Source: Streptomyces sp. CGMCC 4.7035
GTDB lineage: Bacteria > Actinomycetota > Actinomycetes > Streptomycetales > Streptomycetaceae
Direction: 5' to 3'
Assembly (NCBI RefSeq): GCF_031583065.1
Contig: NZ_CP134053.1
Location: forward strand, 3,038,001-3,102,000
Length of the DNA: 64,000 nucleotides
The position numbers and the translations under genes are program-made. Under the pieces are notes generated by a model that saw only the letters and a program-made list of their open reading frames with translations, was not told the origin of the DNA and did no database searches. Shown piece by piece: positions 1 to 7,620 of this stretch. How positions within the stretch are numbered: position 1 is the stretch's first letter; the number at the start of each line of letters is the position of its first letter.

Positions 1-57
1 GCCGCGTCGATCGCCGCCGCGGCCCGGCTGCTGGTGGAGCACGCCGTCGTGCGGTGA
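1..57 (+). CDS. 3' end of an unidentified gene
   Basis: The first frame is open from the window edge to a TGA at 55-57 and encodes an Ala/Leu-rich C-terminus ending in VEHAVVR. The polymerase gene follows at once, with a likely Shine-Dalgarno AAGGGAG between them, so the two may be co-transcribed. Eighteen residues are too few to identify the protein. Confidence 0.4.
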   Translation, partial: AASIAAAARLLVEHAVVR

Positions 58-71
58 TCGAAGGGAGCTCG

Positions 72-989
72 ATGACCAGCACGCGGACCGTGCGGGCCGG
101 CCGCCTGGTGGTGGAGATCCGCCGCCCGGACAAGGTGCTGTTGCCCGGCGACGGGGGCGGAAAGGAGTACACGAAGGCCGACCTCGTCGCCTACTACCGC
201 TCCGTGGCCCGTTTCATGCTGCCCCATCTGCGTGGCCGCCCGCTGATGCTGGAGTGCCACCCGGACGGCGTCGACGGGCCCCGCTTCATGCAGAAGAACA
301 CCCCGGACCACTACCCGGACTGGATCCACCGCGTCGAGGTGCCCAAGGAGGGCGGCACCGTCTGCCACACCGTCTGCGACGACACCGCCACCCTCGTCCA
401 CCTCGCCGACCAGGCCTGCCTCACCCTGCACCGCTGGCTGTCCCGCGTCGGACGCCTCGAATCGCCCGACCGCATCGTCTTCGATCTCGACCCGGCGGGC
501 GACGACTTCGGTCAAGTACGCCAAGCGGCCCGACTGCTGGGAGACCTCCTCGGGGATCTGAGGCTGCCGTCCGGCCTGATGACCACCGGCTCGCGGGGGC
601 TGCACGTGGTCGTGCCGGTGAGCGGACGTCACGGCTTCGACGAGACGCGGGAGTTCGCCAAGGACGTCGCCGACACCCTCGCCGACGCCCGCCCCGACCT
701 GCTCACCACCGCCGCCCGCAAGAAGGACCGCGGCGACCGGCTCTACCTCGACGTGCAGCGCAACGCCTACGCGCAGACCGCCGTCGCCCCCTTCACCGTC
801 CGGGCCCGTCCGGGCGCCCCGGTCGCCACCCCCCTGTCCTGGGAGCAACTGGACGACCCCGAGGTGCACGCCCGCCGCTGGACCATCGCCGACGCCGTGG
901 AGCAGGCCCGCACCGAACCGTGGGCGGGTCTGAGGGGCAGAGCACGCGCCCTGGGTCCGGCGCGCCGGCGCCTCGACGCTCTCCGGTGA
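72..989 (+). CDS. LigD-type polymerase/primase domain protein
   Basis: This 305-residue protein is a stand-alone polymerase (PolDom) of the LigD family, which fills gaps and adds nucleotides during Ku-dependent non-homologous end joining. Visible family motifs include the metal-binding FDLDPAGDD near residue 140, TTGSRGLHVVVP near residue 170 and LDVQRNAYAQT near residue 230. There is no ligase or phosphoesterase domain, as is usual for the separate actinobacterial enzymes. I chose the ATG at 72 because GAAGGGAGC precedes it; an in-frame GTG at 54 has no better ribosome site. The gas vesicle operon follows after a 153-base spacer. In S. coelicolor a similar gene also neighbours the gvp cluster (recalled, not checked). 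Confidence 0.85.
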   Translation: MTSTRTVRAGRLVVEIRRPDKVLLPGDGGGKEYTKADLVAYYRSVARFMLPHLRGRPLMLECHPDGVDGPRFMQKNTPDHYPDWIHRVEVPKEGGTVCHTVCDDTATLVHLADQACLTLHRWLSRVGRLESPDRIVFDLDPAGDDFGQVRQAARLLGDLLGDLRLPSGLMTTGSRGLHVVVPVSGRHGFDETREFAKDVADTLADARPDLLTTAARKKDRGDRLYLDVQRNAYAQTAVAPFTVRARPGAPVATPLSWEQLDDPEVHARRWTIADAVEQARTEPWAGLRGRARALGPARRRLDALR

Positions 990-1100
990 CGACGCCGTGG
1001 AGTCGGCGCATCGCTGCGCGTGGTCGGGAGCGCACCGATGACCGGGCCGCAGGTGCACCGCTCCGTGACACGCGATCGCGTACGCAAATCGAGATGGCAT

Positions 1101-1124
1101 GTTTGTGCGAGAGACGTTGGGCAC
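1101..1124 (+). promoter_or_regulatory. Candidate SigB-type promoter of the gvp operon
   Basis: GTTT is followed by 14 bases and then GGGCAC, which approximates the Streptomyces SigB-type pattern GNNT-N14/16-GGGTAY. The -10 element lies 19 bases before the gvpO start. The GGGCAC element departs from consensus, so this is a moderate candidate. Confidence 0.4.
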
Positions 1125-1142
1125 TCGGCTTACGAGGTCGCC

Positions 1143-1484
1143 ATGTCGAATACACCACGTACATCGAATCCACAGGATTCGGGCAAGAAGTCAGAGAAGT
1201 CCGAGGGCGGCGCGGCAGAACGTCAGCCGAGGCCCATGGAGGTACTTCGTCATGCACGCGCCCAGTTCACCGAGCTCACCGGCCTGGCCCCCGAGTCCGT
1301 GTCGTCCCTGGAACGCACGGAAGACGGCTGGGCGCTGCAGATCGATGCCGTGGAGCTCGCCCGGGTGCCCGACACCATGAGCCTGCTCGCGACCTACGAG
1401 GTGGAACTCACCGATGACGGTGAGGTCATCGGCTACCGGCGCGTTCGGCGTTACGAGCGCGGCAGGGCCGATCCCCGTCGGTAG
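1143..1484 (+). CDS. gvpO: Gas vesicle protein GvpO
   Basis: This 113-residue protein is the GvpO-family accessory protein that opens the actinobacterial gas vesicle operon. The recognisable core is PRPMEVLRHARAQFTELTGLAPESV, followed by a segment ending in DTMSLLATYEVELTDDGEVIGYRR. The N-terminal 30 residues are polar and Lys/Ser-rich. The ATG at 1143 was chosen because the conserved region starts shortly after it; the longer open frame upstream reads through the promoter region. It is followed by gvpA after 61 bases, a gap that contains a strong AAGGAGG site. Confidence 0.88.
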   Translation: MSNTPRTSNPQDSGKKSEKSEGGAAERQPRPMEVLRHARAQFTELTGLAPESVSSLERTEDGWALQIDAVELARVPDTMSLLATYEVELTDDGEVIGYRRVRRYERGRADPRR

Positions 1485-1545
1485 GGCGGTCGCAGAGGCC
1501 GTCGTCCCGCACACACACCAGACAGACTAAGGAGGACCGGTCGGC

Positions 1546-1971
1546 ATGACCGTTGTCCCGGCACAGCAGGGCGGAGGCGGCGGCGGCACAAGTGGCCTGT
1601 ACGACGTCCTGGAACTCGTTCTCGACCGAGGGCTCGTGATCGACGCGTTCGTGCGTGTCTCGCTCGTCGGCATCGAGATCCTGAAGATCGACGTACGGGT
1701 CGTCGTCGCCAGCGTCGACACCTATCTGCGCTTCGCCGAAGCATGCAACCGCCTCGATCTGGAGGCGGGTCCGCGCAAGCCGGCCGGACTTCCCGAGTTG
1801 GTCGGCGACATGACCGAGTCCGGCGCGCGGGGCAAGTCGAAGGGCGCCCTGACCGGCGCCGCGGAGACGATCTCCGACGCCTTCAGGCAGGCCCGTGAGG
1901 AGAGCCATGCCGAGGCAAGGCCGCGGGCGCACAAGAGCACGTCCGCCCGCAGGAAGGAAGAGGAGGAGTAG
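1546..1971 (+). CDS. gvpA: Gas vesicle structural protein GvpA
   Basis: This 141-residue protein belongs to the GvpA/GvpJ family, whose members polymerise into the ribbed wall of the gas vesicle. The hallmark helix-hairpin core is present: LYDVLELVLDRGLVIDAF, VRVSLVGIEIL and DVRVVVASVDTYLRFAE. It is longer than classic 70-residue GvpA because of a Gly-rich N-terminal leader and a basic and acidic C-terminal extension, which is typical of actinobacterial homologues. The start has a strong TAAGGAGG site upstream. Whether it forms true vesicles in Streptomyces is uncertain; the family call is firm. Confidence 0.9.
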   Translation: MTVVPAQQGGGGGGTSGLYDVLELVLDRGLVIDAFVRVSLVGIEILKIDVRVVVASVDTYLRFAEACNRLDLEAGPRKPAGLPELVGDMTESGARGKSKGALTGAAETISDAFRQAREESHAEARPRAHKSTSARRKEEEE

Positions 1972-1973
1972 GC

Positions 1974-2744
1974 GTGACCACATACGTCTACGGCATCGCC
2001 GCGGGCACGAACCCTTCGCTCCCCAAGGACATGGGCGGGGTCGGAGATCCGCCGAATCCGGTCAGGCTCCTGAAGGAAGGCGAATTGGTGGCGATCGTCA
2101 GCGACGCCCCCGAGGGACTGCGGCCCAAGCGCAGGGACCTGCTCGCCCACCAGAGCGTGCTGAGCGAGGCCGGCGCCGGCGGCTGTGTGCTGCCCATGAG
2201 GTTCGGCAGCCTGGCCCAGGACGACGACTCCGTCATCCAAGTGCTCGGCGAGCGCGCCGAGCACTATCTGGAGCGGCTGACGGCGCTGGAGGGCAGGGAC
2301 GAGTACAACGTCAAGGCCAACCACGACCAGGAGTCGGTCCTGCACCTGGTGATGGCCGAGAACCCGGAGCTGCGCTCCCTGGCGGAGGCCAACCGGCAGG
2401 CCGGCGGCGGTAGCCACGAGGACAAATTGCGGCTCGGCGAGATGGTCGCGGCGGCCGTGCAGCGCCGCGAGGCGGTGGACGCCGAGGAGCTACAGGACCT
2501 TCTGGCGCCGGCCGCCGAGGCCATCAGCAGGGGCCCCGAGTCCACCGGCTGGCTGGCCAACATCTCCTACCTGGTGAACCGCGACTCCGCCGAGGAGTTC
2601 CTGGCCGCCGTGGAGGAGCTCCGCAGGAGCCACCCGCACCTTGAAGTGCGAATGAACGGTCCGCTGCCGCCGTACAGCTTCGTCGAGCCCGGCCCTGCCG
2701 AGCCCGCCGGAGCGACGACCGGGACGACCGCCGGCAAGGAGTGA
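1974..2744 (+). CDS. gvpF: Gas vesicle protein GvpF (GvpF/L family)
   Basis: This 256-residue member of the GvpF/GvpL family is an accessory and minor wall protein that binds GvpA during assembly. The N-terminus TTYVYGIAAG is the usual family opening. The C-terminus NISYLVNRDSAEEFLAAVEEL followed by GPLPPYSFVEP is the characteristic closing motif. It starts with GTG two bases after the gvpA stop, so translation is probably coupled. A second family member, gvpL, lies further down the same operon. Confidence 0.9.
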   Translation: MTTYVYGIAAGTNPSLPKDMGGVGDPPNPVRLLKEGELVAIVSDAPEGLRPKRRDLLAHQSVLSEAGAGGCVLPMRFGSLAQDDDSVIQVLGERAEHYLERLTALEGRDEYNVKANHDQESVLHLVMAENPELRSLAEANRQAGGGSHEDKLRLGEMVAAAVQRREAVDAEELQDLLAPAAEAISRGPESTGWLANISYLVNRDSAEEFLAAVEELRRSHPHLEVRMNGPLPPYSFVEPGPAEPAGATTGTTAGKE

Positions 2745-2747
2745 CCC

Positions 2748-3029
2748 ATGGGACTGTTCACCGAGGTTCTGCTGCTGCCCCTCGCACCGGTGCGCGGCAG
2801 CCTCTGGGCGATCAGACAGGCACTGGCCGAGGCCGAGCGAGTGTACTACGACCCGGCGACCGTCCGGGCCGAACTTGCCCTCCTCGAACGCCGCCTCGGG
2901 GAGGGCGAGATCACTGAGGAGGAGTTCGACCGCGAGGAGGACGCCCTCCTGGACCGACTCGATATCGCTATGGGCCGTATATCGGGAACCGGCGACACAT
3001 CGGGAACCGGCGACGGGACGACATCATGA
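2748..3029 (+). CDS. gvpG: Gas vesicle protein GvpG
   Basis: This 93-residue protein matches the small GvpG family of gas vesicle assembly proteins. It opens with MGLFTEVLLLPLAPVRG and has the charged helical segment ERRLGEGEITEEEFDREEDALLDRL. It ends in a short GTGDTSGTGD repeat. Its stop overlaps the start of gvpY by ATGA, and it begins three bases after gvpF. Confidence 0.87.
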   Translation: MGLFTEVLLLPLAPVRGSLWAIRQALAEAERVYYDPATVRAELALLERRLGEGEITEEEFDREEDALLDRLDIAMGRISGTGDTSGTGDGTTS

Positions 3030-3640
3030 ACCGAGTGGCACTGGGCCTCGCCGTAGGGGCCGGGTACGTCCTCGGACGTACCAAGAAGATGAAGCTCGCC
3101 ATGGCCGTGGGCACGCTGGCCGCGGGAAAGCGGATGCAGCTCAGCCCGCGGGCGCTCGCCGAGCTGGTCAACGAGCAGCTGGGGAAGAACCCGCAGCTCA
3201 AGGAGATCGGCCAGGAGCTGCGCCAGGAGTTGCGCGGCACCGGCAAGGCCGCCTCCGGCGCACTGGTCGAGCGGCAGATCGAGGGTCTCGCCGACCGGCT
3301 GCACGGCCGCACCAAGCAGATGCGTGAGCAGCTCTCCGGGGTCGGCCTCCGCGACGAGGAGGAAGAGGAAGCCGAAGAGGAAGAGGAAGAGGAGAACGGG
3401 GGCGCCGAGGACCAGGAGGGCCCGGCGCGCAAGAGGGCGGCGAAGAAGGCCCCCACCAGGAAGGCCGCGCAGAAGCCCCCCGCCGGGAAGGGATCGGCGA
3501 GGAAGGCGCCCGCCAAGCAGGGCACGGGCAGGAAGACCGCTGCCAAGAAGTCCGCGAAGGCACCTACGAGGAAGACCGCCGCCGACAAGGGCGGCGAACG
3601 CCGCGACACCCGCGGTTCGGCGGGTGAAGGGAGGCGGTGA
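3026..3640 (+). CDS. gvpY: Gas vesicle operon protein GvpY
   Basis: This 204-residue protein occupies the position of gvpY in the actinobacterial order O-A-F-G-Y-Z-J-L-S-K. It starts with a short hydrophobic stretch (LGLAVGAGYVLGR), then an amphipathic region, and has a very acidic block at about residues 111-126. The last 75 residues are Lys/Ala/Pro-rich and resemble a histone H1 tail. The biochemical role is unknown. The tail suggests binding to a polyanion such as nucleic acid, which is inference. Both ends overlap neighbouring genes by 4 bases. Confidence 0.75.
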   Translation: MNRVALGLAVGAGYVLGRTKKMKLAMAVGTLAAGKRMQLSPRALAELVNEQLGKNPQLKEIGQELRQELRGTGKAASGALVERQIEGLADRLHGRTKQMREQLSGVGLRDEEEEEAEEEEEEENGGAEDQEGPARKRAAKKAPTRKAAQKPPAGKGSARKAPAKQGTGRKTAAKKSAKAPTRKTAADKGGERRDTRGSAGEGRR

Positions 3641-4743
3641 CGATGGCAGGCAGCGCCGGTTCCGCGACTGACGGGCTGAGGGGAGGGCTCTCCCAAGTCG
3701 CCCAGAGCGAGGCAGCCGAACACCTCAAGGCGGAGTTGCAGGGCTACCTCGGCGTCCAGGCCGAGCGGATGCTCGTCGGCCTGGGGCACAAGCTCGGCGA
3801 GACCACAGGCAAGCTCAATGACATCGCCGAGGGCAGGAGTCCCGGTTTCGCCAAGCTCGCCCTGGAGAGCGGACGCAAGCTCGTCGAGGGCAAGGGCCCG
3901 ATGCGCTCCCTGCTGGAGGCAGGCCTCGGCAGCGCCAAGGACAGAGTCGGCGAGAGCCTGAAGAACCTCGTCGGCGGCAAGGGCAAGGGCAAGCGCAAGG
4001 GCAGAGGAGGCCAAAAGCCCACGGTCATCATCGAGTCCGTCGACGTCGGCGTGCCGGTGCGTACGGCCTACGACCAGTGGACCCAGTACGAGGAGTTCAG
4101 CACCTTCGCCAAGGGCGTCAAGAGCGCGCACCGCGACGACGACACCACCTCCAGCTGGCAGCTGAAGGTGTTCTGGTCCAACCGCAGCTGGAAGGGCCAC
4201 ACCGTCGAGCAGGTGCCCGACTACCGCATCCAGTGGACCTCGGAGGGCGCCAAGGGCACCACCAAGGGTGTGATCACCTTCCACGCGCTCAGCGAGGATC
4301 TCACGCGCGTGCTGCTGGTGATGGAGTACTACCCGAGTGGGCTCTTCGAGAAGACCGGCAACATCTGGCGTGCTCAGGGCCGCAGGGCTCGCCTCGACCT
4401 CAAGAACTTCGCCCGCTTCATCGCCCTCAAGGGCGAGGCGGAGGACGGCTGGCGTGGCGAGATCCGCGACGGCGAGGTCGTCCAGAGCCACGAGGATGCG
4501 ATCGCCGAGGAGGAGCGCGAGGAGGAAGAAGGGGCCGCGGAGGAAGAGGAGCCTGAAGAGGAAGAGGAAGAAGAGGAAGAGGGGGAGGAACCCGAAGGCG
4601 AAGAGGAAGAGGGGGAAGAGGAAGAAGAAGAGGAGGAGCCCGAGGAGGAGTACGAGAACGAGGAAGAACCCGAGGGCGAGCACGAGGAGGAAGAGGCCGA
4701 GGAGCGTGAGTCCGAGCCGTCGGCCTCCGGGAGCCGACGATGA
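3637..4743 (+). CDS. gvpZ: Gas vesicle operon protein GvpZ, SRPBCC-fold with acidic tail
   Basis: This 368-residue protein has an SRPBCC (polyketide cyclase/dehydrase-like) domain at roughly residues 128-275. It can be recognised from VDVGVPVRTAYDQWTQYEEF, SWKGHTVEQVPDYRIQW and TRVLLVMEYYPSGLFEKTGN. The first 125 residues are helical and Lys-rich. The final ~80 residues are almost pure Glu with scattered Pro and Gly. It is the gvpZ equivalent in this operon; its ligand and role are not known. A GTG start at 3637 overlaps the gvpY stop (GTGA). The acidic tail pairs conspicuously with the basic tail of GvpY. Confidence 0.78.
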   Translation: MTMAGSAGSATDGLRGGLSQVAQSEAAEHLKAELQGYLGVQAERMLVGLGHKLGETTGKLNDIAEGRSPGFAKLALESGRKLVEGKGPMRSLLEAGLGSAKDRVGESLKNLVGGKGKGKRKGRGGQKPTVIIESVDVGVPVRTAYDQWTQYEEFSTFAKGVKSAHRDDDTTSSWQLKVFWSNRSWKGHTVEQVPDYRIQWTSEGAKGTTKGVITFHALSEDLTRVLLVMEYYPSGLFEKTGNIWRAQGRRARLDLKNFARFIALKGEAEDGWRGEIRDGEVVQSHEDAIAEEEREEEEGAAEEEEPEEEEEEEEEGEEPEGEEEEGEEEEEEEEPEEEYENEEEPEGEHEEEEAEERESEPSASGSRR

Positions 4744-5159
4744 CGAGTCCCAGCAGGTTTCCGGAACCCTACGGGGCACCCAGCAGCGGAGCCAATCTCG
4801 CCGACATCCTTGAAAGGGTGCTCGACAAGGGCATCGTGATCGCTGGTGACATCCGGATCAATCTGCTCGACATCGAGCTCCTCACCGTCAAGCTGCGGCT
4901 GATCGTCGCCTCCGTCGACAAGGCGAAGGAGATGGGCATCGACTGGTGGGAGGACGATCCCGCCCTCTCCACTCGTGCCCGACGCGACGAACTCACCCGT
5001 GAGAACACCGCGTTGCGCGCCCGTCTGGAGCGGCTGGAGGCCGCCCGTGGCGTGGAGGAGCTCGAGGTCACTCGTACCCGTGAGAACGAGGGCACTCGTA
5101 CCCGGAAGAGCGAGGGCACTCGTACCGGGAAGAGGGTGTCGAAGAAGGAGTCACCGTGA
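4740..5159 (+). CDS. gvpJ: Gas vesicle protein GvpJ (GvpA paralogue)
   Basis: This 139-residue GvpA-family paralogue carries the core ILERVLDKGIVIAGDIRINL, DIELLTVKLRLIVASVDKA. GvpJ proteins are minor wall components thought to act in nucleating or capping the vesicle. After the core comes a coiled-coil-like segment (ENTALRARLERLEAARGV). The tail is built from three near-identical octapeptides of the type EGTRTRKS. The start overlaps gvpZ (ATGA) and the stop overlaps gvpL (GTGA). Confidence 0.86.
   Translation: MTSPSRFPEPYGAPSSGANLADILERVLDKGIVIAGDIRINLLDIELLTVKLRLIVASVDKAKEMGIDWWEDDPALSTRARRDELTRENTALRARLERLEAARGVEELEVTRTRENEGTRTRKSEGTRTGKRVSKKESP
5069..5136 (+). repeat. 24-bp tandem repeats in the gvpJ tail
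   Basis: Units at 5069-5092, 5093-5116 and 5117-5136 (the last partial) begin CACTCGTACCC and keep the reading frame. They encode the octapeptide repeat at the GvpJ C-terminus. Copy number could vary between strains. Confidence 0.8.
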
Positions 5160-5923
5160 CCGCGCTGCGGTACGTCTACGCGGTCTGCCGCCCGCTCCGC
5201 GCGCCTCTCCAGGCCGAGCTGACCGGGGTGGCGGGCGCTCCCGCACGGCAGCTGGAGCACCACGGCCTCATCGCCGTTCTCAGCCAGGTCCCCGAGGAGG
5301 ACTTCGCCGAGGAGCCGCTGAAGGCACATCTGGAGGACCTGGACTGGCTCACGGTCACGGCGCGCGCCCATCAGAACGTCATCGACGCCCTCACCGGAGT
5401 CACCACCGCGCTGCCACTGCGGCTGGGCACCGTGTTCCGGGACGACAGCGGCGTCCGCGTGATGATCGAGGAACGCGAGGAGGAATTCCGGCGCGCCCTC
5501 GACCGGCTCGACGGACGCGTCGAATGGGGTGTCAAGGTCTACCTCGACGAGAGCGAAACGGTTGCGGCGGAGAGCGACCGCCCCGCCGCGAAGGCCACCT
5601 CCGGACGGGACTACCTTCGCCAACGTCGTACGCGCACCATGGCACACGAGGAAATGTGGCAGAAAGCCGAGGAATTCGCGCGCCGGCTGCATGGCACGCT
5701 CTCGGCGAACGCCGAGGACTCCCGACTGCACGCTCCGCAGAATGCCGCGCTTTCCGGGTCCTCCGGACGCAACGTGCTCAATGCGGCCTACTTGGTGACA
5801 CGGGAGCATTCCGAGGAATTCGTGGAACTGGTGGGCCGCACCGAAAACGACACCCCGGGAATCCGGGTCGAACTCACCGGTCCCTGGGCGGCCTACTCGT
5901 TCACCGGACTGATGCCGCAGTGA
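5156..5923 (+). CDS. gvpL: Gas vesicle protein GvpL (GvpF/L family)
   Basis: This 255-residue protein is the second GvpF/L family member of the operon. The opening ALRYVYAVCRPL and the closing NAAYLVTREHSEEFVELV and GPWAAYSFTGL match the family's N- and C-terminal motifs. The predicted role is gas vesicle assembly through contact with GvpA. The GTG start overlaps gvpJ. Confidence 0.88.
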   Translation: MTALRYVYAVCRPLRAPLQAELTGVAGAPARQLEHHGLIAVLSQVPEEDFAEEPLKAHLEDLDWLTVTARAHQNVIDALTGVTTALPLRLGTVFRDDSGVRVMIEEREEEFRRALDRLDGRVEWGVKVYLDESETVAAESDRPAAKATSGRDYLRQRRTRTMAHEEMWQKAEEFARRLHGTLSANAEDSRLHAPQNAALSGSSGRNVLNAAYLVTREHSEEFVELVGRTENDTPGIRVELTGPWAAYSFTGLMPQ

Positions 5924-5936
5924 GGGAGGGAGAAGC

Positions 5937-6131
5937 GTGACCGTCGTCGAACGCCGGGAGATCGCGCTGGTCGACCTGCTCGACCGGCTGCTCGCGGGCG
6001 GTGTCGTCATCAAGGGTGACATCACCTTGCGCATCGCGGACGTCGACCTCGTGCGCATCGACCTGAACGCTCTGATCAGTTCGGTCAACGCCCAGGTCCC
6101 CTCGCCCTGGCCGGAGGCCTCACGATCATGA
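5937..6131 (+). CDS. gvpS: Gas vesicle protein GvpS (short GvpA paralogue)
   Basis: This 64-residue protein is a short GvpA-family paralogue. It contains REIALVDLLDRLLAGGVVIKGDITLRIADVDLVRIDLNALISS, which is nearly just the hydrophobic core of the family. It starts with GTG after GAGGGAG and its stop overlaps the gvpK start. GvpS is a minor structural or assembly protein found mainly in actinobacteria. Confidence 0.85.
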   Translation: MTVVERREIALVDLLDRLLAGGVVIKGDITLRIADVDLVRIDLNALISSVNAQVPSPWPEASRS

Positions 6132-6427
6132 CCGACAGGACACCCGGCAGGCGTCGCAACCGGCTGGACCTGGAGCCCGACACCGTCGAACGCGACCTGG
6201 TCAAGCTGGTGCTGACCGTCGTCGAACTCCTCCGCCAGCTGATGGAACGGCAGGCCGTGCGTCGCTTCGACACGGGCGAACTCACGGAGGAGCAGGAGGA
6301 ACGCATCGGACTCACGCTGATGCTTCTGGAGGACCGCATGGCCGAACTGCGTGAGCGTTACGGTCTGCGGCCCGAGGACCTCAACCTGGACCTCGGGCCG
6401 CTCGGACCGTTGCTTCCGCGTGACTGA
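6128..6427 (+). CDS. gvpK: Gas vesicle protein GvpK
   Basis: This 99-residue protein has the GvpK signature VERDLVKLVLTVVELLRQLMERQAVRR followed by LTEEQEERIGLTLMLLEDRM. GvpK is an assembly protein and closes the operon here. The gene downstream is on the opposite strand. The stop is followed by three copies of a GCGTGACTGAC-like motif (6415-6452). Confidence 0.88.
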   Translation: MTDRTPGRRRNRLDLEPDTVERDLVKLVLTVVELLRQLMERQAVRRFDTGELTEEQEERIGLTLMLLEDRMAELRERYGLRPEDLNLDLGPLGPLLPRD

Positions 6428-6495
6428 CAGCGTGACTGACGGCGTGACTGACGGGGTGCCGTGTGCCGTGACCACTCACCAGCGATGGTGGCCAC

Positions 6496-6666
6496 TCACC
6501 AGCGATACCACCGGCCCCGTCCCCCGGCCGCCGTGGTGCCGTGCATCAGGAAGCCGAGTAGCCAGACCACGAGGACCGCAAGGGCGATCCACCACAGCAG
6601 TTTCACCGCGAATCCGGCGCCAAAGAGAATCAGGACCAGCAGAAGCACTAGCAGAAGCGGAACCAT
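6496..6666 (-). CDS. Small hydrophobic membrane protein
   Basis: This 56-residue protein is almost entirely two transmembrane helices: VPLLLVLLLVLILFGAGFAV and WWIALAVLVVWLLGFLM. The tail is GGRGRWYRW. The ATG at 6666 is preceded by a good AGGAGG. Similar hydrophobic proteins are widespread in Streptomyces and I know no established function. It converges on gvpK and has a SigB-like promoter candidate upstream. Confidence 0.75.
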   Translation of the reverse strand: MVPLLLVLLLVLILFGAGFAVKLLWWIALAVLVVWLLGFLMHGTTAAGGRGRWYRW

Positions 6667-6688
6667 AATGAACCTCCTGCATTCCGGG

Positions 6689-6712
6689 TATCCCGAATAG
6701 CGCGGATCAGAC
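6689..6712 (-). promoter_or_regulatory. Candidate SigB-type promoter of the small membrane protein
   Basis: On the minus strand GTCT is followed by 14 bases and GGGATA, ending 23 bases before the start codon. It overlaps the last bases of the methyltransferase gene. The -10 differs from GGGTAY at one position or more, so confidence is moderate. Confidence 0.4.
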
Positions 6713-7522
6713 ATCCTTTCGGCAGAGAATTTCTCCGTGCAGCACGGAGAACCAGCCGTCCTCCTGCCGCCCCCATTCCCGCCAGGCCTCGGCCACGGCT
6801 CGCAACTGCCCGGTGGTCGCGTGACCGCCCTCGGTGGCGCGGTCCGCGTAGGCCGAGGCGAGCGTGCGGTCCGCCCACAGCCCGCCCCACCAGGCCCGCT
6901 CCTCGGCGTCGGAGAAGGTCCAGGTGCCGGAGGTGGCCGTGATGTCCCTGAGGCCGGCGCGCAGCGCCCATGACTTCAGGCGTCGACCCGCGTCCGGCTC
7001 ACCGCCGTTGGCCCGGGCGACCCGCCGGTAGAGGTCCAGCCACTCGTCCATGCCCTCGGACGGCGGGTACCAGGTCATCGCGGCGTAGTCCGCGTCGCGG
7101 ACGGCGATGAAACCGCCCGGCTTGGTGACCCGGCGCATTTCACGCAGCGCCTGCACCGGGTCGCCCACGTGCTGAAGCACCTGGTGGGCGTGGACCACGC
7201 AGAACGTGTCGTCCGGATACTCCAGCGCGTGCACGTCCGCGACCGCGAAGTCGACGTTGACCAGCCCGCGGGCGGCCGCCGCGGCCCGGGCCCGGTCCAG
7301 GATCTCCGGCGCCCGGTCGACACCGGTCACATGACCGTCGGGGACCAGTGCCGCCAGGTCCGCGGTGATGGTGCCGGGGCCGCAGCCGATGTCCAGGATC
7401 TTCATGTGCGGCTTGAGCGAGTCGAGGAGGTACGCCGCCGAGTTGGCGGCGGTGCGCCAGGTGTGCGAGCGCAGCACGGACTCGTGGTGACCGTGCGTGT
7501 AGACGGCCGTCTCCTTCGACAT
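6707..7522 (-). CDS. SAM-dependent class I methyltransferase
   Basis: This 271-residue protein is a class I methyltransferase of the UbiE/Methyltransf_11 type. Motif I, MKILDIGCGPGTITADLA, is at about residue 39. The acidic loop VTGVDRAPEILDRA and VLQHVGDPVQALREMRRVTKPGG follow in the expected order. Its C-terminal part (WYPPSEGMDEWLDLYRRVARANGGEPDAGRRL) is typical of a common Streptomyces subgroup with unknown substrate. The ATG at 7522 has GAAGAGGAAGG upstream. Confidence 0.85.
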   Translation of the reverse strand: MSKETAVYTHGHHESVLRSHTWRTAANSAAYLLDSLKPHMKILDIGCGPGTITADLAALVPDGHVTGVDRAPEILDRARAAAAARGLVNVDFAVADVHALEYPDDTFCVVHAHQVLQHVGDPVQALREMRRVTKPGGFIAVRDADYAAMTWYPPSEGMDEWLDLYRRVARANGGEPDAGRRLKSWALRAGLRDITATSGTWTFSDAEERAWWGGLWADRTLASAYADRATEGGHATTGQLRAVAEAWREWGRQEDGWFSVLHGEILCRKDV

Positions 7523-7620
7523 GACCTTCCTCTTCCCGTCGTACGGATCCCGAGGGCGTCGCCTCGGGCGATACGCATCACCGTACGCGCTCATGCCGAA
7601 TAATGAGACCCTACGTCTTG

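Noticed and set aside
2968..4779. A 603-codon open frame opposite gvpY and gvpZ
   Set aside because: It arises from the Glu/Lys-rich coding of the real genes, which are firmly placed by operon order and overlaps.
6410..6495. Short repeats GCGTGACTGAC and CCACTCACCAGCGAT between gvpK and the next gene, considered as a small array or terminator
   Set aside because: Only two or three short copies and no stable hairpin; probably local slippage.
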